Part shown: positions 28,632 through 37,449 of the stretch, piece by piece | Layout: the number at the start of each line of letters is the position of its first letter | Numbering within the stretch: the first letter of the stretch is position 1 | Assembly (NCBI RefSeq): GCF_900094735.1 | Contig: NZ_FMBM01000001.1 | Span: forward strand, 620,001 to 684,000 | DNA length: 64,000 nt | DNA from: Saliniramus fredricksonii | GTDB taxonomy: Bacteria > Pseudomonadota > Alphaproteobacteria > Rhizobiales > Beijerinckiaceae | Direction: 5' to 3' | Position numbers and translations under genes: made by a program | The notes under the pieces: generated by a model | Seen by the model: the letters and a program-made list of their open reading frames with translations, nothing else | Databases searched by the model: none | Told to the model about the DNA's origin: nothing

Positions 28632-29609
28632 ATGGTGACGGGTAAAGCAGGGGTTTTCTCGACGGAACTGACGACGCGGGCGCTCGAGACGTTCCTGACG
28701 GTCTGCGAGACCGGGACCATGAGCGCAGCCGCAGGCGCCCTCGGCATCAGCCAGGCGGCGGTATCGCAACAGACGGCACGGATCGAGCGGATTCTCGATG
28801 TGCGCCTGTTCGAGCGGACCGGTGCCGTGCTGATCCTGACGCCGGCCGGCCTGCAGCTGCGCTACCATGCGATCCGGATCCTTGAAGCCGCCCATCAGGC
28901 AGAAGTCGCAATGCTGCGCTATCAGGGGGTGCTGGTGCCGCGCATCAGCATCGGATTGATGGAGACGATGGCCGATGTGCTGGAACTGCCGATCATCGAG
29001 ACGCTCAAGCCATTGGCGGAGCAGATCACGATCGCCGCGTTGCCGCAGCCCAAATTCGAAGAAGCCCTGCTGGATGGTCGCCACGATATCGTCGTGCTCG
29101 CGCAGGACGGCATGGTCGAGGGGATGCGGTGGTTCGAACTGGTGACGGAGCCGGGCGTCCTGCTCGCACCCAAGGGCTTCTTTCGCGGCGAAGTCGCGAT
29201 CGAAGCACTGGCCGAGAGGCTGCCCATGGTGCGCTTCAGTTCCCAGCGCAGGCTGGCGCGTCTGATCGACACCTACCTGCGGCGTATCACGCTGGGTGTT
29301 CCCCGGCGCTTCGAGTTCGACCGGGTATCGATGATCGCGCATACCGTGGCGGCGGGCGATGCCTGGGCGATCACGACGCCTTATGGGCTGCTGCAGGCCG
29401 GTGACAACCTCGAGCGGATCGACGTTCATCCCCTGCCGGCGCCGGGGCTGAGCCGAACGATCGTTCTCGGTGCGCGCGGCGCGGAGCTCCTGAACATTCC
29501 CGACAAACTCGCACAGCAATGTCGTCTGGCCTTGCGCCGCGCCCGCGACACCCGGATCTCTCGCTTCGCCCCGAGGACTGTTCAGGACATTCGAATTCCC
29601 GGAAGCTGA
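28632..29609 (+). CDS. LysR family transcriptional regulator
   Basis: The 325-residue protein has a LysR N-terminal HTH ([44 protein letters not shown]) and a C-terminal effector domain. The ATG at 28632 has GGAGG six bases upstream. It sits between the divergent ATPase gene and the ABC receptor gene, which is where a regulator of the importer and the downstream hydrolases would be expected. No T-N11-A box stands out in the 150-bp divergent gap. Confidence 0.9.
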   Translation: MVTGKAGVFSTELTTRALETFLTVCETGTMSAAAGALGISQAAVSQQTARIERILDVRLFERTGAVLILTPAGLQLRYHAIRILEAAHQAEVAMLRYQGVLVPRISIGLMETMADVLELPIIETLKPLAEQITIAALPQPKFEEALLDGRHDIVVLAQDGMVEGMRWFELVTEPGVLLAPKGFFRGEVAIEALAERLPMVRFSSQRRLARLIDTYLRRITLGVPRRFEFDRVSMIAHTVAAGDAWAITTPYGLLQAGDNLERIDVHPLPAPGLSRTIVLGARGAELLNIPDKLAQQCRLALRRARDTRISRFAPRTVQDIRIPGS

Positions 29610-29900
29610 CGCCCACCAGAGCAAAACAAGGCGATTCCATGGGCAGGGGGCATAATATGAACTTATGATCCAAATTAACTTATTGAATTAACTATCTTTA
29701 TAGCTTTCCAGCCGCCTTTGCAACGGCGCTCTTCATGCCCATGAATCAATCAGACCGTCAGGCCCGCGCCATCGCCGGCGAGCCGGCGAGCGCGATGCCG
29801 TGCCCTCTGTCGGACGCGACCGGGGGATGGATTGGGCGCCAGGCCACAAATTCATATAAAATATCAATTAAAACAATGGCTTAAAATAAATAAAGATAAG

Positions 29901-29918
29901 TTGGCACGGCTTGTGCAA
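29901..29918 (+). promoter_or_regulatory. Sigma-54 (-24/-12) promoter for the ABC importer and hydrolase cluster
   Basis: TTGGCACGGCTTGTGCAA matches the sigma-54 consensus TGGCACG-N4-TTGC with one change; the invariant GG (29903-29904) and GC (29915-29916) are exactly 10 bp apart. It lies 105 bp before the receptor ATG. Upstream, 29670-29900 is strikingly AT-rich (several ATTAA and AAAATA runs), as for IHF or enhancer-binding-protein sites. The 413 bp between the LysR gene and the receptor hold no gene. A sigma-54 promoter would link the cluster to nitrogen status. Confidence 0.72.
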
Positions 29919-30022
29919 TGCATCAATCGAGCGCGCTACCTTCCACAGCCCAACCTTATTCCGCAGCGGGCGGGCGAGGCGGCAGGCAGCAGAAACAGAT
30001 GCAAACCACAGGAGGTTCTATA

Positions 30023-31567
30023 ATGCCAGCTAAACGCAGCTTCGCGATCGCCCGCAGCCTCGGGGCCACAGCCATGCTCGGCGCAGCCGTGGGTCTTGCC
30101 GGCCCGGCCAGCGCCACAGACGACCCGGCGCCCACGCGTGTGACCGTCGCCGTGACCGAGACGATCGCGGGTCATAACCCCCATGCCGACAGCGTCTCGC
30201 TGATGAACGGCATCTGGTGCAAGGTCTATGGTTGCCTGGTCACCTATGATTTCGAGACCGGCACATTCGATTCCTACATGCTGGAAAGCTGGGGCCTCAA
30301 GGATCCCGACGAGCCGACCGTCTGGGCACTCGAGATCAAGGACGGTCTCATGCGTCACAACGGCGAGCAGCTGGTGGCCGCCGATATTGCCCATTCCATC
30401 GACCGCATTGCCAACGATCCGAACTCGCGACAGACGCAGAATGTGCGCCAGGTGGTCGAAGTGCGGGTCATCGACGATCTCAATCTGGAAGTCGTCACGG
30501 ACCAGCCCATGGTGACGCTGCCGACATACATGCAGAACTGGATCGTCACGTCCAAGGCGCTCTACGACGAATACGGACCCGAAGTGGCGGATCGCGAGCA
30601 TCCGCACGGTATCGGACCGTATCGCCTCGCGGATCTCAGCATCGGCAACTACCTCGTCCTGGAGAAAGTCCCCGATCATCCGCGTGCGCATCCCGACAAT
30701 CCCGACGAGGTGATGCTGCGTATCATGCCCGAGCCGGAGCAGCGGGTGACGGCCCTGATGAACGGTGAAGTGCAGGTGGCCCAGTTCATACCGCCACAGC
30801 TGGTTCAGCGGGTCGATCAGGCGTCGCATCTGGATATCGCCTGGGTTGATGCCATGGAGATCATGTTCCTCGCCATGAATCCCGAGACCCCGCCCTGGGA
30901 TGATGTTCGCGCCCGCCAGGCGGTCGCTCATGCCGTCAATCGCGACGCGCTGGTGCGGGCCCTTCTGGGCGGACAGGCGACGATCCTGAACGGGCCTGCC
31001 GGCCCCGGTGTCGTCGGTTACGACCCCGACATGCCCACTTTCTATGAATACGACCCCGAGAAGGCGCGTTCCTTGCTCGAAGAAGCCGGGCTGGTCGGCG
31101 TCGAGGTGGATTATTACGCGACGGTGGGTCGCTACATCGCGGATCGCCAGATCAGCGAAGCCATCGTGCCCATGCTGGAGGAAGTGGGCTTCAAGGTGAA
31201 CTTCAATACGCCGGAATGGTCCACGCTCTGGGCCGATGTGCAGGATGGTGGCGTGCCGTTCTACTATATGGGTCGCGGCAGTGTCGTGGATCCGTCCGCC
31301 GCGCTGTCGCAGTATTTCGAGACCGGCGGATCGCCGCGCATCGCCTATTCGAACCCGGAGCTGGACGAATTGTTCCGGCTCGAGCGCGCCGAATTCGATC
31401 CCGATCAACGCAACACGCTGCTGCGGGAGGTCTTCACGCTGCTCGCCGAGGATGCGCCGGCCCATTTCCTGTGGCGCCACCGCATGGCCTGGGGCGTGTC
31501 GAAAGACATCGCATACGCACCACGCCCCGATGCCCGGCTCGAGGCCTGGGACATCTTCGTCCGCTGA
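30023..31567 (+). CDS. ABC transporter substrate-binding protein, family 5 (DppA/OppA type)
   Basis: The 514-residue protein starts with a signal peptide (MPAKRSFAIA to ASA, mature from TDDPAP) and shows the family 5 pattern: GIWCKVYGCLVTYD, LESWGLKDPDEPTVWALEIKDGLMRHNGEQLVAADIAHS near 80-120, and ARQAVAHAVNRDALVRALLGG near 300. AGGAGG lies 7 bases before the ATG. Family 5 receptors bind peptides, glycosides, opines or other amphipathic compounds. The downstream amidase-like hydrolases suggest a small amide or ureido ligand, but this is inference. Confidence 0.92.
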   Translation: MPAKRSFAIARSLGATAMLGAAVGLAGPASATDDPAPTRVTVAVTETIAGHNPHADSVSLMNGIWCKVYGCLVTYDFETGTFDSYMLESWGLKDPDEPTVWALEIKDGLMRHNGEQLVAADIAHSIDRIANDPNSRQTQNVRQVVEVRVIDDLNLEVVTDQPMVTLPTYMQNWIVTSKALYDEYGPEVADREHPHGIGPYRLADLSIGNYLVLEKVPDHPRAHPDNPDEVMLRIMPEPEQRVTALMNGEVQVAQFIPPQLVQRVDQASHLDIAWVDAMEIMFLAMNPETPPWDDVRARQAVAHAVNRDALVRALLGGQATILNGPAGPGVVGYDPDMPTFYEYDPEKARSLLEEAGLVGVEVDYYATVGRYIADRQISEAIVPMLEEVGFKVNFNTPEWSTLWADVQDGGVPFYYMGRGSVVDPSAALSQYFETGGSPRIAYSNPELDELFRLERAEFDPDQRNTLLREVFTLLAEDAPAHFLWRHRMAWGVSKDIAYAPRPDARLEAWDIFVR

Positions 31568-31576
31568 ACCCCGCTC

Positions 31577-31604
31577 CAGCCGCGCACCTGTGGGTGTGCG
31601 GCTG
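31577..31604 (+). other. Intercistronic hairpin between receptor and permease genes
   Basis: CAGCCGCGCAC and GTGTGCGGCTG form an 11-bp stem (one G-T pair) around a 6-base loop, 9 bp after the receptor stop and 31 bp before the permease ATG. No T run follows. Such hairpins protect the 3' end of the receptor transcript so that receptor is made in excess over the permeases, as in the mal operon. Confidence 0.6.
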
Positions 31605-31634
31605 CCCCTTCAGCGCCGTTGACGGAGATCGCCC

Positions 31635-32642
31635 ATGCTCGCCTATACCGCCAAGCGCCTGATCGGCACGGTACCGGTCCTGCTGCTCATCACCCTGCTG
31701 GTATTCGCCATGATGCACGCCGCGCCCGGTGACCCGGCCACGATGCTGGTCAACGAGGAGGCGACACCGGAGGAAATTGCCGAGGTCCGGGCACGATGGG
31801 GCCTCGACCAGCCGATGCTCGTGCAATACCTGCGCTTCATCGCCGCCGCACTGACGCTCGATTTCGGCGAGAGTTTTCGTTACGGCGTCCCGGTTGCCGA
31901 GCTGATTGCAGAGCGCTTTCCCGCAACGCTGGAACTGGCGGTCTATGCCACCCTGATCGCGGTGATCATCGCGGTGCCGCTCGGTGTCTGGGCCGGCTCG
32001 CGCCCCAATTCCTGGATCGACAGCGCTGGCTCGTTCTTCGGATTCTTCGGCATCTCGATGCCGAATTTCTGGATGGCCATCATGCTGATCCTGCTGGTGG
32101 CCGGAACCTTCAACCTGCTTCCGTCAAGCGGTCGCGCCACCTGGGGCATCGAGGTGCCCACCATGACCGGTTTTCGCACCGTGGACGCGTTGATCGCCGG
32201 CAACTGGCCCGCCTTTCGCGATGCCATGGCGCATCTGCTGCTGCCCGCCTTCGTGCTCGGCATCAACATGACCGGTATCCTGATGCGCATCACCCGGTCC
32301 TCGATCATGGAGCAGATGAACGAGGATTACATCATGACGGCGCGCGCCAAGGGCCTGAGCGGGCGGCTGGTGCTGTGGCGCCACGGGCTGCGCAATGCGC
32401 TGGTGACGATCATCACCATCGTCGGCCTCGAATTCGGCGCCCTGCTGTCGGGTTCGATCATCGTCGAGACCATCTTTGCATGGCCCGGCATCGGGGCGCT
32501 TCTCCTGCAAGGCCTCGGCGCGCGGGATTATCCCCTGATCACCGGCGTGGTGATGGTCTACACGCTCCTCTTCATCTTCGTGAACCTGTTGGTGGACATC
32601 CTCTATGCCTCAATCGATCCCCGCATCAACCTCGACCGCTGA
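31635..32642 (+). CDS. ABC transporter permease, DppB type
   Basis: The 335-residue membrane protein has the DppB start (AYTAKRLIGTVPVLLLITLLVFAMMHAAPGDPA), about six membrane segments and the EAA loop near 240 (TARAKGLSGRLVLWRHGLRNAL), which docks with the ATPase. It overlaps the next permease by 38 bp. With the second permease and the fused ATPase it completes a peptide-type importer. Confidence 0.93.
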   Translation: MLAYTAKRLIGTVPVLLLITLLVFAMMHAAPGDPATMLVNEEATPEEIAEVRARWGLDQPMLVQYLRFIAAALTLDFGESFRYGVPVAELIAERFPATLELAVYATLIAVIIAVPLGVWAGSRPNSWIDSAGSFFGFFGISMPNFWMAIMLILLVAGTFNLLPSSGRATWGIEVPTMTGFRTVDALIAGNWPAFRDAMAHLLLPAFVLGINMTGILMRITRSSIMEQMNEDYIMTARAKGLSGRLVLWRHGLRNALVTIITIVGLEFGALLSGSIIVETIFAWPGIGALLLQGLGARDYPLITGVVMVYTLLFIFVNLLVDILYASIDPRINLDR

Positions 32643-33531
32643 AGCGGCAGGGGCAGAAGCTGCACGGCTGAAATCGGCGCGTCTGCGCGCCGTGCTGCGT
32701 CCCTGGCTGACGGTGAAGGCCGTATCCGCGATTGTCGTTCTGACGGTGTTCATCGCCTTTGCCCTGTTCGCGCCGTTTCTCGTGCCCTTCGACCCCAACC
32801 GTCAGAATCTCCTGATGGCCCTCACGCCACCGCAATATTTCGACGGGCCCCATTTTCTGGGCACCGATCACGTCGGCCGCGACATCCTGAGCCGCATCAT
32901 CTACGGCGCGCGCATATCCCTGCTCATCGCGGTCGCGGTGGTCGTCTTCTCCGGGATCGTCGGTATCGTTCTGGGGCTGGTCTCCGGCTATTTCGGCGGC
33001 TGGGTGGATTTCGCCATCCAGAAGCTGCTCGAAGTCTTCTGGGCCTTTCCGCCGCTGCTTCTGGCCATCACCATCGTCGCGTTCTTCGGCCAGGGGCTGG
33101 CGGTGCTGATCGTCGCGCTCGCGATACAGCGATGGATTCCCTATTGCCGCGTGGCGCGCGCCAACACGCTCAGCCTGAAGGAGCATGAATTCGTCATGGC
33201 CGCCCGCTCGCTCGGCGCCGGGCATACACGCATCGTCGCGCGGCATATCGCGCCCAACCTGATGCAATCGGCCCTGATCATCGGCACTTTTGCCATGGCC
33301 ACGGCGATCCTGGCCGAGGCCGCTCTCAGCTTCCTCGGCCTCGGCGTGCCGCCCCACATTCCCACCTGGGGCGCGATGCTGTCCGATGCGCGCTCCTATA
33401 TCTCGACATCGTGGTGGATGTCGCTGTTTCCGGGCCTGTGCATCTTCCTGACCGTGCTGGCCATCAACCTGCTGGGCGATGCGCTGCGCGACAATCTCGA
33501 CCCGCGCCTGCGCCGGTCGGGCAAGGCCTGA
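32605..33531 (+). CDS. ABC transporter permease, DppC type
   Basis: The 308-residue membrane protein has the conserved HFLGTDHVGRDILSRIIYGARISL near 85-108, six membrane segments and the EAA loop MAARSLGAGHTRIVARHIAPN near 205. It is the DppC-type partner of the preceding permease, overlapping its 3' end by 38 bp. The MFS gene follows after 4 bp. Confidence 0.93.
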   Translation: MPQSIPASTSTAEAAGAEAARLKSARLRAVLRPWLTVKAVSAIVVLTVFIAFALFAPFLVPFDPNRQNLLMALTPPQYFDGPHFLGTDHVGRDILSRIIYGARISLLIAVAVVVFSGIVGIVLGLVSGYFGGWVDFAIQKLLEVFWAFPPLLLAITIVAFFGQGLAVLIVALAIQRWIPYCRVARANTLSLKEHEFVMAARSLGAGHTRIVARHIAPNLMQSALIIGTFAMATAILAEAALSFLGLGVPPHIPTWGAMLSDARSYISTSWWMSLFPGLCIFLTVLAINLLGDALRDNLDPRLRRSGKA

Positions 33532-33535
33532 TCCC

Positions 33536-34810
33536 GTGGAAGCGCCCCTCCCCGATGCGATCAGGGCTGCCCGGGGCTGGCGCGGCGTCCTGCGCGATGT
33601 GCCGGGCCTGCCTTTCATCATGGTCACCGTCGCGTTGCACATGATGATGTTCGGCATGCTGACGCCGGTCATGGCGCTGTACGCGCAGGGTTTCGGTATC
33701 GGCGAATGGCAGATCGGGCTGATGATCACCGTCTTCGCCATCGGTCGTCTGGCCGCCGACATTCCCGCCGGTCACGCCGCCGCGCGCATCGGGCTGGCCC
33801 CGCTTCTGTGGGGTGGCCCATTGCTGTGTGGTCTTGGATCGGTGATCGGGGCGCTCGGTCCGGATTACACGGTGGTCCTTGCGGGTCGCATGCTGCAGGG
33901 CGTCGGATCGGGTATCTACATGACCGCCGCCACCATATTCTGCGCCCGCGCCAGTTCACCCGCAAACCGTGGTCGGGTCATGGCCCTGTTCCAGGGAGCG
34001 TTGCTCTCGGGAGCGGCCGCCGGCCCGGCTCTGGGCGGGTTTGCGGCGGGGCTGATGGGACTGAACGGGCCGTTCTGGGTGGCCGGGGCGATCGGGCTCG
34101 TCACCGCGCTCTATGCCTTCTTCGCCTTCAGGCGCAGCGATGAAACCGGCGCACCGGGCCGGGTCAGGCACGGGCTGCGCGGCGCATCAGCCTTGCTGCT
34201 GATGCTGCCGTTCCTGTGCGTGCTGCTCGTCAATCTGGCGATCTTTCTGACGCGCACGGCGGCACAATGGCAGATGATCCCGCTGATGGCCGCCGATCGC
34301 TTCGGCATGGGGGCGGATGCGATCGGACTGGCCCTGACGCTGTCCGCGCTGACGAATCTCGCCGTCCTGCCGCTGGCCGGCATCCTCGTCGATACCGTGC
34401 CGCGCGGGCGCATCATCGTCGTCTCGCTGCTGGCTGCCGCAGCGGCCCTGGTCCTGATCGTATGGGCCGATTCCACCGTGGCTTTCTATCTGGGCATGAT
34501 CGGGATGGGGGCAGCAACCGGACTCGGCGGCCCCGCCGTCGCCGCGCATGCGGTCGATGTCGTGCCCGAGGAAGCCATCGGCCCGGCCATGGGAATGTTA
34601 CGTTTCGCCGGCGACTGCGGATACCTGATCGGGCCGCTTTCGCTCGGCCTGCTGGTCGACATGGCACTGGTCGGCCATGGCGGCGCAATTCTCATCAACG
34701 CTGCGCTGCTCGCAGGCTGCAGCCTGATCTTCGCCCTGTTTGCCGGCGCGCCCGTGCGCCCGGGCGAGCCCGCCCCGCTACGATCTCACAGAGGAGAGAA
34801 CCATGACTGA
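33536..34810 (+). CDS. MFS transporter
   Basis: The 424-residue membrane protein has about 12 hydrophobic segments and MFS loop sequences (GRLAADIPAGHAAARIG near 80, AGRMLQGVGSGIYMTAAT near 118). The probable start is GTG at 33536, 4 bp after the permease stop, with AAGG upstream; an internal ATG at about residue 31 is an alternative. It lies in the importer-hydrolase operon and overlaps the next gene by 8 bp, so it may export a product or import a related compound. Confidence 0.85.
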   Translation: MEAPLPDAIRAARGWRGVLRDVPGLPFIMVTVALHMMMFGMLTPVMALYAQGFGIGEWQIGLMITVFAIGRLAADIPAGHAAARIGLAPLLWGGPLLCGLGSVIGALGPDYTVVLAGRMLQGVGSGIYMTAATIFCARASSPANRGRVMALFQGALLSGAAAGPALGGFAAGLMGLNGPFWVAGAIGLVTALYAFFAFRRSDETGAPGRVRHGLRGASALLLMLPFLCVLLVNLAIFLTRTAAQWQMIPLMAADRFGMGADAIGLALTLSALTNLAVLPLAGILVDTVPRGRIIVVSLLAAAAALVLIVWADSTVAFYLGMIGMGAATGLGGPAVAAHAVDVVPEEAIGPAMGMLRFAGDCGYLIGPLSLGLLVDMALVGHGGAILINAALLAGCSLIFALFAGAPVRPGEPAPLRSHRGENHD

Positions 34811-35561
34811 ACGGATCTGGGACAAGTTTCTGACAGAGCGCGACAAGGCTGTGTTTGCCGCATCGGGCTACGGCGCGCAGGGCGCCTGGGGTGAGCGCCC
34901 GGCGCTGCTGGTGATCGACGTCAACTACGCCTTCTGTGGCGAGCAACCGACGCCGATCCTCGAATCGATCAGGAAGTGGCGTACCAGCTGCGGTGAGGAT
35001 GCGTGGGAGGCGATACCCGTCATCCAGCGCCTGATCGGGACCTGCCACGAACGGGCGATTCCGGTGATCTATACCACCGGCCAGCGCCGCGCCGACAAAT
35101 GGGATAGCGGATCATGGAACTGGAAGAACAACCGCGGATCCGAGGCGCCGAAGGTCGATGGTTCGAACCGTGACGGCAATGCCATCATGGACGAGATCGC
35201 CCCCGGCCCGCGTGATCTCGTGGCGCTGAAGCAGAAGCCCTCGGGTTTCTTTGGCACGCCGCTGCAATCCTGGCTTCAGCTTCTGGGTTGCGACAGCGTG
35301 ATCGTGACGGGGACGACGACTTCCGGCTGTGTTCGCGCAACCGTGCTGGATGCCTTTTCGCAAAATTTCCGCGTCACAGTGGTCGAGGACGGCTGTTTCG
35401 ACCGCGCCCAGGCCTCCCACGCCATCAACCTGTGCGACATGAACGCGAAATACGCCAACGTCCTCCACAGCGAGGAGGTACTCGAATACCTGCGCGGCGT
35501 GCCGCAAGGGCTGTTCGACCTGCCCTCGGGCGTCGGCATGACACAGAAAGCAGCGGAGTAG
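34803..35561 (+). CDS. Isochorismatase-family hydrolase 1 (N-carbamoylsarcosine amidase-like)
   Basis: The 252-residue protein shows the cysteine-hydrolase triad: Asp in LLVIDVNYAF near 39, Lys in ALKQKPSGFFGTPL near 143 and the nucleophilic Cys in TTTSGCVRATVLDAF near 178. The length and the CVRAT motif resemble N-carbamoylsarcosine amidase and related amidohydrolases more than true isochorismatase. GAGGAGAG precedes the ATG. It is one of three paralogues within 3.4 kb; a second follows after 4 bp. Confidence 0.87.
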   Translation: MTERIWDKFLTERDKAVFAASGYGAQGAWGERPALLVIDVNYAFCGEQPTPILESIRKWRTSCGEDAWEAIPVIQRLIGTCHERAIPVIYTTGQRRADKWDSGSWNWKNNRGSEAPKVDGSNRDGNAIMDEIAPGPRDLVALKQKPSGFFGTPLQSWLQLLGCDSVIVTGTTTSGCVRATVLDAFSQNFRVTVVEDGCFDRAQASHAINLCDMNAKYANVLHSEEVLEYLRGVPQGLFDLPSGVGMTQKAAE

Positions 35562-35565
35562 AACC

Positions 35566-36330
35566 ATGCAAGACGAGACCAACCACAGCTGGGATCCGTT
35601 CCTGACCGAGCGCGACAAGGCGGTGTTCAAGGCAAGCGGCTTCGGCGCCACCGGCGGCTTCGGCAAGCGCCCGGCAATCCTCGTGATCGATATCAATTAC
35701 GCGTTCACGGGCGAGCGGCGCGAGCCCATCCTGGAGAGCATCAGGCACTGGTCGAATTCCTGCGGCGAAGATGCCTGGGACGCGCTCCCCCATGTTCAGA
35801 AGCTCCTCGATGCCGGGCGCAGCAAGGGCCTTCCAGTGATCTATACCACTGGCGTGCGCCGCCCCGACGGCTGGGACGGCGGCTCCTGGCTATGGAAGAA
35901 CAGCCGCGGCGGCGAGCGCAAGCAGACCCGCGACACACAGGCCCGGGATGGCAACGAGATCAACGCGCTGATCGCACCGCAGCCGCAAGACATCATGGTC
36001 TACAAGCAGAAACCCTCGGGTTTCGCCGGTACGCCGCTGTTGTCCTACCTGACATTGCTGCGTGCCGACAGCGTCATCGTCGTCGGCACCACGACCTCGG
36101 GATGTGTGAGGGCGACCGTGATCGATGCCTTCTCGAACAATTTCCGCGTCGCGGTCATGGAGGAAGGCTGTTTCGATCGCAGCCAGGCGAGCCATGCCAT
36201 CAACCTCTGCGACATGCATGCGAAATACGCGGATGTGGTGAGCACGCGAACCACTCTCGATTTCATCGAGGGCTTGCCTGACGGCCTGTTCGCCAGGACG
36301 GCGCCGCAGGTCACCCAGGCTGCCGAGTAA
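35566..36330 (+). CDS. Isochorismatase-family hydrolase 2 (paralogue)
   Basis: The 254-residue protein is closely related to the preceding one (shared start DPFLTERDKAVFKASGFGA-like, shared QASHAINLCDM). The triad is complete: Asp in LVIDINYAF, Lys in YKQKPSGFAGTPL and Cys in TTTSGCVRATVIDAF. The inserted Gly/Arg-rich loop near 105-125 differs between the two, so they may act on different substrates or form a hetero-oligomer. It lies 4 bp after its sister gene and is surely co-transcribed. Confidence 0.87.
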   Translation: MQDETNHSWDPFLTERDKAVFKASGFGATGGFGKRPAILVIDINYAFTGERREPILESIRHWSNSCGEDAWDALPHVQKLLDAGRSKGLPVIYTTGVRRPDGWDGGSWLWKNSRGGERKQTRDTQARDGNEINALIAPQPQDIMVYKQKPSGFAGTPLLSYLTLLRADSVIVVGTTTSGCVRATVIDAFSNNFRVAVMEEGCFDRSQASHAINLCDMHAKYADVVSTRTTLDFIEGLPDGLFARTAPQVTQAAE

Positions 36331-36385
36331 CGCGCAAGCGGTGCGGCGCAAGAGCCGTCGCACCGCAATTCGAGGACATCGACGG

Positions 36386-36919
36386 ATGAAGATCAAGACG
36401 GCGGACTGGGTGTTCGTGGGCGTGGCGCTCGCTTCGGGGGCTGCGTGCTGGACGCTGCTCGGACCATCCGGGGTCCGCGCAGGACTAAGCGATGCGGGCG
36501 ATCTTTTGCTCATGATCATGCCCCAGCTCGGCGCCGGTCTGCTGATCGGCGGCCTCGTACAGCAATTTGTGGATCGCGAGCGTGTGGCCGCGATGCTCGG
36601 GCAGAATTCCGGCTTTCGGGGGCTGGGCCTCGCCTCCGTGGCCGGGATGCTGACGCCCGGCGGCCCCTTCGCCTCGTTCCCGCTTGTCTATGCGCTGTGG
36701 GTCGCCGGCGCCGATGCGGGCGCGCTGATCGCCTTCATCACCGCATGGTCGCTGATCGGCATCAACCGCCTCGTCATCTGGGAACTGCCCTTCATGGGGG
36801 CCGATTTCGCGCTTCTCCGGTTTTTCGTCAGCCTGCCGTTACCCATCCTGGCGGGGCTGATCGCACGCTGGCTGGTTCTGGCAACGCCACTGAAGATTCG
36901 CGAGGCACCGCGCTCATGA
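36386..36919 (+). CDS. Half-size permease-like membrane protein A
   Basis: The 177-residue protein has about five hydrophobic segments and a central motif GMLTPGGPFASFPLVYALW (near 92-110) followed by AFITAWSLIGINRLVIWELP. The next gene has a matching motif, so the two look like halves of one transporter. The pattern recalls YraQ/UPF0718-type permeases but I cannot assign a family with confidence. The downstream ATG overlaps its stop by 4 bp. Confidence 0.72.
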   Translation: MKIKTADWVFVGVALASGAACWTLLGPSGVRAGLSDAGDLLLMIMPQLGAGLLIGGLVQQFVDRERVAAMLGQNSGFRGLGLASVAGMLTPGGPFASFPLVYALWVAGADAGALIAFITAWSLIGINRLVIWELPFMGADFALLRFFVSLPLPILAGLIARWLVLATPLKIREAPRS

Positions 36920-37428
36920 CCCCGGTTGCCCTCATCCTGTGGAGTATCGTAGCGGCAATGGCGGCAATGGTCGGGGCGCGCAAGGGTGCAGCGGGGCTGC
37001 GCGGCGCGGGAGCCTTCGCCTTAGGCCAGGCATCCGTATTGCTGATCAGGCTGCCGATGGCCCTGCTTGCCGCTTCCTTTCTCACGCAGATTCTTCCGAC
37101 CGACAAAGTCGCTGCCGTCCTGGGGCCTGAAACAGGCTTCCCGGGCATTCTGCTCGCATCCGTGGTCGGCGGATTGCTGCCGGGCGGGCCGATGCTGTCG
37201 TTCCCGCTGGCACTCGTCGTCTGGCAATCGGGCGCCGGCGAGGCCCAGACGGTGGCCTTGCTGGCCGGATGGTCGGTCTTCGCCATGCATCGGATGCTGG
37301 CTTTCGAGGCTCCGATCATGGGGTGGCGCTTTGTTGCGTTGCGCCTGTTGTCGAGCAGCGCCCTGCCCTTGATGGCCGGGCTGCTGGCTGCCGCAGTGTT
37401 GGGGCTGCTCGATATTCTGTTCCTCTGA
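36916..37428 (+). CDS. Half-size permease-like membrane protein B
   Basis: The 170-residue protein has about five hydrophobic segments and GGLLPGGPMLSFPLALVVW (near 86-104) followed by ALLAGWSVFAMHRMLAFEAP, mirroring protein A. The charged His-Arg in the second motif (HRM) replaces the Asn-Arg of A. The 4-bp overlap and shared motifs suggest a two-subunit transporter serving the hydrolase cluster. Substrate unknown. Confidence 0.72.
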   Translation: MTPVALILWSIVAAMAAMVGARKGAAGLRGAGAFALGQASVLLIRLPMALLAASFLTQILPTDKVAAVLGPETGFPGILLASVVGGLLPGGPMLSFPLALVVWQSGAGEAQTVALLAGWSVFAMHRMLAFEAPIMGWRFVALRLLSSSALPLMAGLLAAAVLGLLDILFL

Positions 37429-37449
37429 AAACCCAAAAGGAGAAATACC

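Noticed and set aside
28482-29624. 1,001-residue version of the fused ABC ATPase
   Set aside because: The N-terminal 381 residues are antisense to the LysR gene; the ATPase begins at 28481.
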